NCBI GenBank assembly: GCA_021432635.1
Contig: MU270028.1
Coordinates: 1 to 57,349, forward strand
Source of the DNA: Thozetella sp. PMI_491
Taxonomy: Eukaryota; Ascomycota; Sordariomycetes; Chaetosphaeriales; Chaetosphaeriaceae
Length of the DNA stretch: 57,349 nt
Direction of reading: 5' to 3'
Shown: positions 45,159 through 56,512 of the stretch, one piece after another
How the letters are laid out: each line of letters begins with the position of its first letter
Numbering within the stretch: position 1 is the first letter of the stretch
The notes under the pieces: generated by a model
What the model saw: only the letters and a program-made list of their open reading frames with translations
Told to the model about the DNA's origin: nothing
Database searches by the model: none
Translations under genes and position numbers: made by a program

Positions 45159-46429
45159 TATATGGCGCAGGACGGAACACACGGCTGCACTGGGCCGCCT
45201 TTTAACTGGGTTGAGCGTACGCTCAATGTAGTGGCGACAAGAAGCAGCCTCAGCAGCCTGTTGACGTCGACCAGCCTGGATATATGTACTAGGCCCTTCC
45301 AGAACAGCGTTTTACGTCTTTTTGCTGGAATACGTTTTCAGCTGTCAGCTCCTTCATCGAGCCTTCACTTTTAGCCGACTTGACCTATCCCGAATCCTTC
45401 GCCAAGTCAAAGCATCAAGGAGATAGTATAGTTCCTGTAGCTTCTCCTCGCTAGGCCCCGAGGATGGCGACCCAATCGGCGCCAGTCCCGTGTTTTGGAT
45501 AGTACGAGCTTTCTTAGTGGATCTTAATCCTTCTACTATAAACTCGCCGGCACACTCTAGCCACAAAATTTAACAATTTTGGACCATAAAGACTAATCAG
45601 AACTAGATACTCCATCGAAATCCGCTCCTTAGAAAAGAGCATGTCGTCATTTCGATGCCTAGAGCACCGATGAATCCCCCACTTAAAATCGGAACATTGG
45701 ACACCTTTTTCGCCTCGTGCACCGTCTTACAACCCACAGCGAGAACAGCGAGATGCGCCACGGATGAGCTCGACTCCCAGCAAGACATAGCAATGTCCGG
45801 CCTGAGTCCCTTTTGTGACGCTGTCCAACACCTTGACCGCAGTCGAAATGCCCTCGGACAGTCCCACACGTGTAGAGATGGAGAACGGATGTCGTCGATC
45901 TGATAGTGATTCATGCTCTTGCCAAAACTGGTTGTGGTGCGATTGAAGTGATGGCATCGAGGACGCCCGATGTGCGCTGGCTAAGAATTTTTTTCTTCTT
46001 CAGAAAATCTTTTTTTTTTTACAGGTTCGCGCAGTGTGGTTTAGCGCCGAGCGATGATGTCCCCGGCCGGTCCAGTATCCTTAGCTGGCTCCCAAGCTAA
46101 GCCCATAATGGGCAGCAGTCTTTGTTCATTTGCAGCCCCGAAGTACTAGCTTTGGATAAATCATGCAACTTTCACGCTCATCTCCATGACTACTTGAAAC
46201 TGACGGCTAATAGACCGCCTCCGCAAAACGCACAGAGTGATTGCTTATTCTGCATCGGGCCGGTTTTGATACAGAGTCGCCCTGTTCTGGCCTTAAAGGA
46301 ATGCGCTACAGCTTCCCCCATACTCTCCTTAACATCCTCGGCCTCGTCGAGTACTGGTGATGCGTAGAACTAGGGAGCATCGGCTCAAACGCGTCGTCAT
46401 CGGATTAACCACGTAGAGTTGCAGGAGCT
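45159..46429. other. Unassigned spacer
   Basis: A continuation of glycosyltransferase debris may extend to about 45380. Open frames at 45603-45957 (-) show no family I recognise. A T-rich stretch with an intron-like CTTCAG and TTACAG lies at 45985-46023. Confidence 0.35.
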
Positions 46430-46981
46430 ACCAAAGGTTCCTGCCGCCTGCCGAACTTACTTTCTCGGATTAGTCGTTAGTCTTAGTACGGCAAGAACGC
46501 GAGTGCGCAGCTCAAATTGCCATGTAGAGGAAGCCTAATCCAAGGTTACAGGGAATAAAAAACCCTCGGCGTCGCCCTGCATCGCATAGCTAGTCCAAGA
46601 TTGGAAGCTAAACGACACGAAATTCGGCCCAAATCCCGTTAGTAGAGCATCAAATTTGTTCCCACCATTAATACGAAGAGGCGGCCGCGACAACAACACA
46701 AGCCGAACCAATCAATAGGCATGCCAAGCCAATCGGGGCTCAATAATGGGGCTCTACCGTGTTATAGAAGGCATATAATGAAGACTTTTATCGCCTAACG
46801 ATTACGACGTCTGAGGCTTAGATCGATAGGTGCTAAGCAAGTCTTTTTAACATTCTATGAAACATGATTAAGCAAGCAATTCAGACTTCAAAGCGTAATT
46901 ATATATAGCCGCGAGCCAAAAGCACCCATAGACAATCACCTGCACACAACGACTTTAAGCTAAACACACAAGTTCACGATT
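46430..46981 (+). promoter_or_regulatory. Upstream region of the peroxidase, source of the inverted copy
   Basis: About 550 bp without a gene whose sequence is repeated at 38970-39555. A TATATAGCCGCGAG stretch lies near 46902. It probably contains the peroxidase promoter. Confidence 0.45.
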
Positions 46982-48893
46982 ATGTTTTTTCTTCGAGCCA
47001 CCGTCTTTGCGTTCACCCTTGCTAGCTCCTGGGTTTCCGTTATGTCCGACTATGTCTGGCCTAACGAAAGCGACGATCTAGAACAAATACTCTATGAGCA
47101 ATCTAGTGACGTCGCTACCTTGGTGCGCGACTGTATAGGAGGCGGGACAGCGGGAACAAACATTGGTGCAGAGTGGCTGCGGAATGCCTATCATGACATG
47201 GCCACAGCTGACGTTGATGCTGGAACCGGTGGTCTCGATGCCTCTATCGTGTTCGAGTCAAACAGGCCTGAGAACGTGGGGCACGCATTTTCCGAAACGC
47301 TAGGCAGCCTGGGAGGGGCACAATCCACTCGGACTTCTATGGCAGACTTGTTCGCACTCGGTGCTATTTTGGCCGTGGGGGCATGTTCGAATGGTACAAT
47401 TCGTATCCCGATGCGCCCGGGACGGGTGGATGCCAGTGGTCCCGGTCCTTCGGGTGTTCCCCAGCCTCAGGAAGATCTCGCGTCCCACATTGCAAGCTTT
47501 AAAAGGCAGGGATTTGATACCCAGGAAATGATCGCTCTCGTGGCCTGTGGACATAGTATCGGCGGGGTTCACGGAGTTGACTTTCCGGAAATCGTCCCAA
47601 ATGTTAGCAACAGTAACCCGGTAAGTTACCTCTCGGAGTTCGTGCCGCCTGTCCCTGCCCTTCTCCTTTCAGAGCCTACTTCCTATTACCTAGGCCTGAT
47701 ATCGACAGCTACTTACATATTCCTAGTTTGATGAGCATACCGTGACCTTCGACACAACAACAGGCGTTTTCGACAATAACGTGTGAGCTACAATCTCCCC
47801 GCAAGTCAAGTATGGGATACCCACGTCTGATGCCTTCTTATTGCTTTCTAGAGCAAGCCAATTCGTCGCAAATATATCCCAAAATCCACTAGCGTTCGGG
47901 GAAAATGTATCGACGCGTTCCGACTTCCGCATCTTTAACGCCGACGGCGGTGAGATGATTACCAATATGGCCGCGTCTAACGATTTCTTTCTTGCGACAT
48001 GCTCTACTTTACTTGAGCGTATGTTAAACACAGTCCCAGACGGAGTGGTACTGGGGGATATTATACAGCCAATCCTGGTGAAACCGCGAAAGTTAGCTGT
48101 GGAAATTGGCACTAACGGCAGCATGACGGTATCTGGAGAGTTACGAGTAAGATCTATTTCTTCAGCGCGGCCCAGTATAGGCCTTGAGCTGACATCTCTT
48201 TTCAGATTGCCGACACTATCCTTCCCAAGCCTGACAGCCCAGTGTTGCTCCACCTTGTACCACGGTCTGGGGAGCCGTGTGATACCACGCAGCATTGCCC
48301 AGTAGTTAGAGCCAGCAAGTCTACATTTGTGTCTCAGTGCATATACCCTAACTGTGGTCCAGAGTGGGGATTTTACAGCTTCTCTACCCTGATCCCCATT
48401 GAGGAAGGTGTTTCTTCCTTTACAGTTGAGATCTTAGACAGCACTACAGGGGAGTCGGTCACGTACGACAACAGCGGCCATGGGTTCCCTTTGTCCGACA
48501 CGCTTCAGCCCCAACTGTCAAGGTCATCCGTCATCTTCTCCAACACTTCCCTAACCTTGAATCTGACTGTTGCTGTGGGTTGATTCTGGGCAAAGCCTTT
48601 TGAGAGTGTAGCAAAGCTAACTGTCGTTCTTGCTATAGATCTTGAGCGGCGAGCGATTTACCAACGTTTCGCTTCTGGTGCCAGAGCCTGCGAATCCTGG
48701 CGCGCCCATCAAAACATATGTTTCTGCAATAACTCCAATGTCGCCATCAGGAACACTCGCGGGGACCAATTACACATTCTACACGGGCGTGTATCCCGCG
48801 CCTGGGTTTAGTAGGCATCCATATGATGTTGTCGCCACTGGACCCGGAATTTCCGTCGCTAATAAATTTAACTCATGGAGTAATATATCCTAG
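46982..48893 (+). CDS. Secreted fungal haem peroxidase
   Basis: A plant-peroxidase-superfamily enzyme of 537 aa. Exons 46982-47620, 47727-47782, 47852-48146, 48206-48574, 48639-48893; the total is 538 whole codons. A signal peptide is apparent (FFLRATVFAFTLASSWVSV). The distal pocket is EWLRNAYHDMAT (Arg/His) and the proximal haem ligand is in ALVACGHSIGGVHGVDF. A further ~200 residues after the haem domain (from about VLLHLVPRSGEPC onward) are rich in Ser/Thr and beta-prone, with N-glycosylation sites such as NVS, NYT and NTS. The haem domain is shorter than in lignin peroxidases and resembles ascomycete extracellular peroxidases. The substrate is unknown. Frames outside the exons are stop-rich, supporting the model. 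Confidence 0.85.
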
Positions 48894-51800
48894 TAAGGAT
48901 AGGCCCTACAGAAGTATGATTGGAAGAGGAGCTACTATGTAGCTGAATAGGCTATTAACGATGAAAAATGACGGCCGGATATTTCTCCTGCTGGCTATGA
49001 GAGCCAGTTAAAAGCAAGCTACTTATTCACTAATAGCGCATAAGCCTTTAAAATCAGTCATGTTGCTTGTAAGGAGATTATTGTGTATGCATAAGGAAGC
49101 GTCGCGTCTGCATCATCACTTTCAGTGCGGGTAAATACCGCAAGTGAGTGCAGTGGAGGCAGCTAGGTCCTCTACGCAACAGCAAAATCATGGCAACTTT
49201 GCTCAAAATCTTTTGGTACTGCGGAGGCTTTGTAGCTGCCTTGAAGCTAGCAGCCACCCTCGCCCCGGGTGTACCGACACCAGTGGTACTGCGCTGCCAG
49301 GCATTGCCGCTATCTTTCTCGGACTTGAGACTTTACGGAATATGGGTAGTCGCAACATGATAACGACGATGCCGACACCTTTGTCAAAGACCTACGGATC
49401 CTAGACCTGCATACTGCGCCGCCTCTGTCATTAGTCAAGGGTGAGAGACTGCTCTTAGCCACTGGCCGTATGGTCACTAAGAGCTGTAGTAGGTGTGGAC
49501 GCCTGTATAATTGGACTTTGCCAGGCGGTACGTTTTTTGTTATGCACCGGCTTGGTTAGGTCCCTGGATAACATTCCACTGGAACAGTGACAGGAGCAGT
49601 GACAGGAGCAGTGACAAAAATGTTGATGACATCGGGACGTGTAGGTGGACTATTCCGTACTTAGTTCCCTGCAGGGCAAGGATTCTATTTTCATTCCGCG
49701 AAAAAGATTCCATTTCTATAGTGGATTCATTTCCATCCATTTGACCTGGAAGATACTAGTAGCATCCATATCCACGCCATTTATGCCAATGTGTATTGGG
49801 GTATCAATGGATTTGAGAATTGCCCATAACACTTCGTCGGCGCCATCCGTCAAATAATTCGTCACCAAGACAAGGGCTGAAAATGCTGCAGAAGGACAGG
49901 CCGACCTACGGATCACGAGACTAAGGCATCATGTCTTAGTCTTCTATTTACATAACGTTTGTCTTCCTTTCATAGCCGGTCTAAGGTCATACGGGTCGTG
50001 GTGCCGCTGGAAATACTATTACAGGCATGTTGTACACTATGCAAGTCTCAAACTTTTTGCTGACCGCCTCTTGCCTGTGGTTGATTTGAAGAAAATAAGT
50101 GCCGAACCTGCTATACTGCGGGGAAAAGTTTTTCAGCATCACAGGGAGAGGATAACCCCTGCTATCCCATCAGTCGGGTGGTATTTTGAAGGCTGAAGTG
50201 GGGTAATCGGCGAGGAAAATGTTGGGAGGATAAAAGCTGCGGTGGCTAGGTGCTTGTGTCAACAAACTGCGAACCGCTGACTTTGAATGAGTCGAACACA
50301 ACTCACCAAGATGAGAAGGGCCCGAGGAACGAGAGTTGGCTACCTCGTTTGCTTGTTGACATCGCAGGCGGCACAACGGAGGCATCCGCAGCTTGGGCAA
50401 TGCTCGGTGGCTAGGGGAATGCTAGAAGTGCCACAAAGGCAGCAGATCCAAGTCCACACAACGCGCCTTTTTTTGCTGGGCTTGGGCTGCATCTTCGTCA
50501 GAAAGGTGAGGCATCGAATAGGCGTGGGGTTTTACCATCGGGAACGGGCGGAGCCTAGGTGGGAATGACGCCCGTTCTAGTTCGGCGGCCGTGGTTCGCC
50601 AGCACCATTTTATAAGGCAACCAGAATTCAAGAATCCGCCGTGCCCTCGGACGGAGATAAGTCGTCGGATCTCATTGTGGAACGGTTGAGGGCCCCCAAT
50701 TTGGTGGGGGACTGTGTCATCGTGGGACAGAAGTGGTTGAGAGCTTTATCCCTGATCCACCGCCTCCAGCGACCCCCAACCACCGTCCGAGTTGGCTGGT
50801 GTTTAGCGTAGCCCCAAGGGGCTGCTCCCGCCGAGAGTGATAGCCCTTTGTAGCCGCTATTTCGATCCGAAAACCACTTCTTTGCAAACCGCGGCTTAGA
50901 ATCGAAATAAAGCAGTGCGTGCCATCGCGGCAGAGCTGTTCCACAGCGACCGCCGTGGTGAACCTGTGCAGTTTGCCCTGAGTACCGAATTAAACAAAAC
51001 TTGGGGTTATGCAAAGTCAGAACCTGATGATATTGTCTGGAATTGGGCTCTTGTGTCCTGGGTGGCTCCTGATATATATATATATGCGAAGTTCGAGGCG
51101 CGTGGAAAAGAAAGAGAGTGTGTGCGCAAAAGGATGAAGGACTCCAAATCTAGACGAGGATTTGCCAACGCCAGGGGTTTTTTATTGAATGCCTGTCCAG
51201 GGCCGCATTTTTGGGGATGAGGAGGATGGGCGGCGTAGTATCGCTGCCCAACGTCAGCGTCCGGATGTAACCGGGGGGCGTGGACGCGTTGCGTAACCCC
51301 TGCAATGTGTTCCATTCTTACCCTGACGAGCGACCTATTAACCCGGTTAGGGTAGCGTAGTGAGCCACTCCCGGCGGCCCGGGCCTCTCTAAAGCCAGCA
51401 CCCTGGCCAAATCCCCAGTGGGAGGGAAGAGGCTGGGACTTTATCCGCGAGAGCGCCGCCGACAGCCTTGGCAAACAGTAGCCGCATGGGCGTTTGAGCT
51501 GGCGGGGAATCACAGATAATGAACGTGAGCAGGGCTGGTTATAGTGAGCGGTGAAGCATAACGCTCGTATGGAAGAACCTGTCACTTTCCAATTCGTGCG
51601 AAGTGGCTCCACCCATGCTCGACACCACTCGCGCATGCCATGCAGCATTGCCACCTCCGCTATCTCGTCTTGATCCCACTCGCTATCGAACGCCGAGAGA
51701 CCCGCTAATACCCGCGCCGTCAGCCTTATTCGTGTGTATTCTGTACGGCGGAAGAGCCTCGACGCCCAATTTACTAGAGGCAATAGCGAAACATAGAACG

Positions 51801-52144
51801 GAGCGATTCACTCTCGGACGCCAAGCTTGCCGTGCTAGGCCCATGCGTTGCGTGGCTCCACAGAGCCGCCTTCATTCTGCACTGCTCTCGTTAGGCCGTC
51901 GAGAGTCTGCAGCGGCGAAGGCTGGCATGAGCGCAGCCACTCTCTGCCCGGCCTGATCGAGGTTGGGCCTCATGATATGAAGCTAAGAACTCGGTCCGCG
52001 CCTAAGACCCAGTGATTGCCCCATTTTGACTGTGATGTGGCTCTCGGGATGCTGCCTTCATAATGTGCCACACGCCTCATCATATTTCACTCTTGCAAGC
52101 CCCAAGAGGCCTAGGGGCCGAAGCCACTTTGCCCCATCAGTACG
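48894..52144. other. 3.2 kb without a recognised gene
   Basis: Several open frames on both strands (49144-49404 +, 50287-50568 +, 51007-51783 -) lack motifs, signal peptides or convincing splice sites. A 12-nt tandem GTGACAGGAGCA (three units, about 49587-49618) is present. TATATATATAT occurs at 51074-51085. Confidence 0.4.
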
Positions 52145-53226
52145 TTGACGCCATCGGTTTTTCATATCCAGGATCATGGATACTCGGGCTTTGGTTTCAG
52201 AGGAGCCTGCTTCCGATACATCTCCGGGCCGCTGCAAGTGCTGTGGGTGGAAGGATGCCGGGGCCGTGCCGGTTCTTGCCTTCCGCTTACGCCGAGTCCC
52301 TTGAGGGAAGATCATTACTGGCCTAAAAAGTTTGCGGAGGGCCAGAATTTGAAAACCAAGAGCCACAACCAAGCATTGATTGACGAATTAAAGACGCGGT
52401 GGAATGAATTGGACAGCGGCGAGAGTGACGATGGCGAGAGCGTCGAGAGCGACCACGATGAGGGACATGACGAGAGAGATGATGAGAGCGACGATGAGAG
52501 AGAGGACGAAGTGGATGGAATTCTGCACAAGGCGGCGGGGCCACTGAAAGAGAAGGATAATAGTGTCGCCAGGATTTTTATGAGAGGAACCTTACACCGC
52601 GGCACCACCGAGATCACAGAGACGTACCATGGCCAAGCCGCGGAGGTGGAGAACTTCTGCGAGCATATCAGTCTAGAAGACCTGGAGAAGAGCGAACCCG
52701 CTCGGGGAACGAAGCGTTCTGTGCTCCTTGACGAACGAACGGTAACTGGGGAGTTCCGTGCGAACAATGGGAGGATGAGCTACGCACAGCTGTACAGGGC
52801 GTTGCAGGCTGAAGTGAGTGGGTGGCTTTGGATAGCTTTTGGTTTGAAGCCCTCATAACACTGACACGTAAGCCAGCGATTTGCGATGGAGCCGTGCCCG
52901 CAAGCCCAGACCCAGCCCAATGCAGATCAGAGGCGATTGTAAGAAAACCTCTAACCGCGTAAGAAAACTATCAAATTTGACCGTGTGCATTAAGGTATAT
53001 CCACAACATAACACCCCATATTGCCGCGGTCCTAATGGCAACGACATCCGTCCATGAAGCACCGGCGGTCCGAGATCTTCTCTATCTACACCTGGCCCGG
53101 GGCACGGAAACTCGAGTGTCGATTCCTGTGAGCTCATCAGCGGGCAACCATGCGTCAAAGGTCCGGCCGGGGCTGACATCATCTTACCTAGTCTCATGGT
53201 TTCCGAACGTTCACGCTCATCCTTAG
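52145..53226 (+). CDS. Fungal hypothetical protein, 5' part (function unknown)
   Basis: Exons 52145-52813, 52877-52938 and 52995-53226 read through in frame. Blocks: REDHYWPKKFAEGQNL and ALIDELKTRWNELDSGES, an acidic Asp/Glu/Ser/Arg run (52420-52520), VENFCEHISLEDLEKSEPAR, GTKRSVLLDERTVTGEF, then YIHNITPHIAAVLMATTSVH and APAVRDLLYLHLARGTET. I recall this order of blocks from a large family of uncharacterised fungal proteins, some labelled CorA-like; I cannot verify that. The frame ends at 53226, before the family's usual C-terminal part, so the gene is truncated or continues through an unseen intron (GTGAGC at 53129). The true start may be upstream or internal; the first ~50 residues are atypical. 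Confidence 0.5.
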
Positions 53227-53566
53227 TCCTCAGAATACCAGTTCCAGTAGGGCGAAACCACTGGTCAGTGAAAGCGGGTACGACGGAATGACTATTGGTC
53301 TTCCCTGTTTTGAGGCTCGGGAATACCCGTCCGCTGTGCCGAGGAATACACTATAAGATGCTATGCGGAGCTTGGGATGCCGGGATACGTTTAAGAGCTC
53401 TCCACAGGGCCTACTTTGCCTAGGCGAAGCATAATGACGCAATAGAAATCGAAGACAGACCAGTCTGCATCCTTCCTCCCATCCTTGAGTTTCTCAAAGA
53501 TATCTAGTAGCGCGCTGGCGCCTTCCGCTTGCAGTCTCCGATAACAGGTTGAATAGTTTGATTAAT
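53227..53566. other. Spacer, nothing recognised
   Basis: About 340 bp between the truncated hypothetical and the MULE fragment. No gene seen. Confidence 0.4.
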
Positions 53567-53940
53567 ATGGCTTCGTTTCTAGCCGACTGCCTCCTGAGGG
53601 CGAGTTTAGCTCTCGAGAGGAGCTGCTTCGTTCAATCAACCAATGGGCATCAACCAGAGGATACGCTTTCACCACTAACCGGTCTCGTAAGGAGAACTCT
53701 GGAAAACAAGTAGTTATATGTGCTTGTGATCGATCAGGTCAACCACCAGACTCAACTACCCCCCGTATACGAGATACGAATACACGCAAGACTGGTTGCC
53801 AGTTCTCAATACTGGCTAAGGAATCACTTGATAGATCCAGTTGGACGTTAAAATATCGTCCCGATCCACGGCACTCGATCCACAACCACGAGCCAAAACC
53901 TCATCAACTAGCTCATCCAGCCCACCGTCGCCTACACAGA
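53567..53940 (+). mobile_element. MULE transposase N-terminal fragment
   Basis: A plus-strand fragment starting ATGGCTTCGTTTCTAGCCG and encoding ADCLPPEGEFSSREELL, INQWASTRGYAFTTNRS, CACDRSGQPPDSTTP and HPAHRRL. It is closest to the 5107-6045 fragment (shared TACCCCCCGTATACGAGA-like tract). It stops abruptly at about 53940 and has no adjoining terminal repeat. Confidence 0.85.
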
Positions 53941-54077
53941 GATATTTTGAATGCAAAGATTTTCATATATAGCCCGTTTGTCTGAACATGTTACAGTATG
54001 TAGCTGCAAGCCGCTCTCTTATAACTATGGGAATCAGTCCAATTTAAGCACGTAGCATACAAAATATGCCCTTCCTA

Positions 54078-54671
54078 TCAAAAGAAATCTTGATCTAGGA
54101 GCGTATATATGTCGTCTGGTTGATCAAATAGAGTCATGAAGGAGGTCGACAATGCATCCGATAGAGAGGGTGGTGAAGGTCGACCTCCAAACGATGTGGG
54201 CGGTGGAGACGCAGACGCTCCTCCAAACAGAGAAGGCACATCTTGTGGAGGTGAAAGGCATGAGGACGGTGGAAATGATGAGGACGGTGGAGATGATGAA
54301 GATGGTGGAGATGACGAGGACGCTGGAAACAAAAAGGCGCCCCCAATTCCATGTGAAGGCGAGGGTGTACTTCCGAATGACAGGTGGCGTTCCATTGGGG
54401 ACGAAGTTTCTTTGAATGAGGGCCGTTCTTCTGGAGCTTTAGACGAGTATTGTCGTTGAGTTAAGATCATGCCAACGTCTTTCGCAAACCGATCATCCGG
54501 CTCGACGAGATACCACTCGCCCTGACGCTCTTCGACGAGACCCATACGGGTGTTAGGGAGTTTGTTGATTGCCAATAGGTTTTTAATGAGTGTGGCTCGG
54601 CGGCTTTGATAACTTCGTTTGTTCCTCTGCCCCTGGCTTCTCCAGCCACGTTGGTTCTGTGTAGACACCAT
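54078..54671 (-). CDS. MADS-box-like protein with Pro/Ser repeat tail
   Basis: 197 codons. The N-terminal RNKRSYQSRRATLIKNLLAI, then NKLPNTRMGLVEERQGEWYL, follows the MADS-box core pattern (basic R-x-K/R...RR-x-TL-x-KK-x-x-E-L). The segment that is normally KKA-x-EL-x-x-LC-x-V is diverged. A low-complexity central region of repeated Ser/Pro (about 54230-54320, a 15-nt minisatellite) follows, then a proline-rich tail ending FDQPDDIYTLLDQDFF. Such short MADS-like proteins are common in ascomycetes and poorly studied; nuclear DNA binding is inferred. It is unclear whether an upstream exon exists. The antisense frame over the repeats (Asp/Glu/Gly) is its shadow. Confidence 0.6.
   Translation of the reverse strand: MVSTQNQRGWRSQGQRNKRSYQSRRATLIKNLLAINKLPNTRMGLVEERQGEWYLVEPDDRFAKDVGMILTQRQYSSKAPEERPSFKETSSPMERHLSFGSTPSPSHGIGGAFLFPASSSSPPSSSSPPSSSFPPSSCLSPPQDVPSLFGGASASPPPTSFGGRPSPPSLSDALSTSFMTLFDQPDDIYTLLDQDFF
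54230..54322 (-). repeat. 15-nt coding minisatellite
   Basis: Repeats of GATGAGGACGGTGGA with drift (GATGAAGATGGTGGA, GACGAGGACGCTGGA), read on the minus strand as Ser-Ser-Pro-Pro-Ser-type units inside the MADS-like ORF. Confidence 0.75.
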
Positions 54672-54834
54672 GTTGAAACTGTTGATGATGCGGAGTCCCT
54701 CGCGGGCATTGCAGGGCGACAGATTCCTGAAGAGTGCGCGTGATATCCACGTCGTCTTTATTGCAGACAGGCCGTTCTAGCGATGCCGGAAGCCAGGACT
54801 CGGTATAGCCACATCTTTGGCCTCTGACGTACAA

Positions 54835-55491
54835 TCTCTGTGAGCCGGAGCACTATGTCACCGCTCCTCGGAACTGTAGATATCCGGGGTAGCCAACAAT
54901 GAGCAACCTTTTTTGAGCTATTAAAAGATTCGCACACAGCCTCTGGCCTAAACTCCGGCCTATCATCGAGGCTAAGCGCCGCGTTATAAGATCGTGAGCA
55001 CAGCCTCTGGCCTGATACACGGCCTCGGCGTCTACGTTAGGCGCCGCGCTAAACGACTGTTAGTGCACAATCTCATTGGTTATATACATATATGCATATT
55101 TTTGCGCGACCCTCTTGCAATTAACAGAACTATTACCTACGAGGCCCGGACTTCGCAGCGTGTTGCAGGTGCATTTAGCGCAAACGTCTGTATCATTCCA
55201 GGTTCCCCAGTTCAGGTGCAGTCGCGGGCGAGGAAGGATGTAATAGGGTTATCTCTTCGCTTATATGTGGGCGATGGCGGGCCGTTGCATCCATCCTCAG
55301 CCCGGCTAAGGGGCGCTGTCAGATCCGGGCTCCGTAATCCCCGCCCAGTATCAACTGTCTGTAGCCGGGCTCTGGGCGTGATACGCTCTCCCCAAAAAAA
55401 CGCCCCTCAAAAAAAACCAACCCCGTAATCCCCTGAAAACCCGCAACAAGGCAAACAAAAAAAAAAAAACCCCAAGACACGTTTCCTAACA
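54835..55491. other. Spacer with a 64-bp tandem duplication and A-tracts
   Basis: No supported gene. Two diverged tandem copies lie at about 54920-54986 and 54984-55052 (each with CACAGCCTCTGGCCT and GGCGCCGCG-like ends). Poly-A runs occur at 55392-55400, 55410-55415 and 55456-55468, just before the membrane-protein ATG. Confidence 0.5.
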
Positions 55492-55926
55492 ATGAGTCAG
55501 GAATATTCGACCGGGCTATCGACGCCATCAGTTATCGCCATCGCCCTAGGCAGCGCTGTTTTCGTTCTTGTGGCTGTGGCATGCGGAGTGATTATCTACG
55601 CTTGCGGTCGCCGCGCCGGCAAACCTGCCCAAGTAGAGGTAGAGGTATTGGACAGAGCTCCTCATTCGGAAGTGCCATCTAGCCAGCCACCGCCGCACAG
55701 AATAAGGGCTGCTGAAGCGACTCCGATGCTGGAGACGGCCGGAAGGTATACAGCATACTCAAGGCCGATCCGTGGAGAGGTGATCAACCACCGGCCGACA
55801 TATCATCAGGCTCCCCAGGCCACAGAAATGGCATCCACTCTCGAGCCTCCTCGAGCTATCTCACAGTCACAAGAATTGCCACGCGACGAATTGCATCTAG
55901 GCACAGCCGGATTAGCACACGGCTGA
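55492..55926 (+). CDS. Small single-pass membrane protein
   Basis: 144 aa. A short Ser/Thr-rich N-terminus, then one hydrophobic segment (IAIALGSAVFVLVAVACGVI, about residues 16-35, followed by IYACGRR), a positive-inside stop-transfer, and a ~100-residue Pro/Glu-rich cytoplasmic tail. There is no cleavable signal peptide, so it is probably a type III membrane protein or the 3' exon of a larger wall-sensor-like protein whose ectodomain lies upstream. No family recognised. Poly-A tracts just upstream may be leader sequence. Confidence 0.5.
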   Translation: MSQEYSTGLSTPSVIAIALGSAVFVLVAVACGVIIYACGRRAGKPAQVEVEVLDRAPHSEVPSSQPPPHRIRAAEATPMLETAGRYTAYSRPIRGEVINHRPTYHQAPQATEMASTLEPPRAISQSQELPRDELHLGTAGLAHG

Positions 55927-56512
55927 GTTTTTAACTGTGCGGGGGATGGGAGCGGTGGGATTGCAGTATTCACTGTGAACCAACTGGTACATAAGTAGAT
56001 AGGTGAAATGGATTGAAGCATCATCAGCTGCGAGCCACATGAGCACTACAGCAGTCATATCCGTTCTAAGAAATCCTACTGCAGTTTCTGGGTATGATTT
56101 GAGCACTGCATGAGCGGGCCTAGGGCGAAGAGTGATGCACCCGTCAATCACTACAACTCCATTGCGGCAGTCGCAAATTAAGTAGTCGGCATCCATCTTT
56201 TAGGCTGGGAGAGATCGTCCCCGACGATAGATAATTCTAGACTAATTGTATCGGCCGAAGTCGCTGGATTGCACGCTAAATTTGGGAAAGGAGAGCGTGA
56301 ATTATAGACAGGGTCAGGTCCGTCGCAGCCCGGCTCTGGCCAATTCCCGAAACGTGGCGCGCCTGTGCCGCGGCCGCGTCCTGCTTGACGCATCCCGGCT
56401 TTCGGCTCGGCTGGCAAGGAGGGTATAAGAGACATCGCGACGCCGCAAGCTACAGCCACGTAGCCCTCCGCGCTACGCACCGCCCTCCATACTCAACTGC
56501 ACACTGCCTACC
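55927..56512. promoter_or_regulatory. Intergenic, includes likely promoter of the 56513 gene
   Basis: About 590 bp with no supported gene. A GGGTATAAGAG TATA-like box lies near 56421-56431, about 80 nt before the ATG at 56513. The CTCAACTGCACACTGCCTACC stretch before the ATG resembles fungal leader sequence. Confidence 0.4.

Noticed and set aside
39132..46880. A 7.7-kb element with long terminal inverted repeats
   Set aside because: The right repeat continues into the peroxidase coding start, so this is a duplicated gene 5' region rather than transposon ends.
51007..51783. 258-codon minus-strand frame
   Set aside because: No motif, signal, splice structure or recognisable family; the composition is like neighbouring non-coding GC-rich sequence. 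Listed only as part of an unassigned stretch.
52315..52767. Ser-rich minus-strand frame of 150 codons
   Set aside because: Antisense of the acidic run in the 52145 gene, with repetitive serine composition and no other features.
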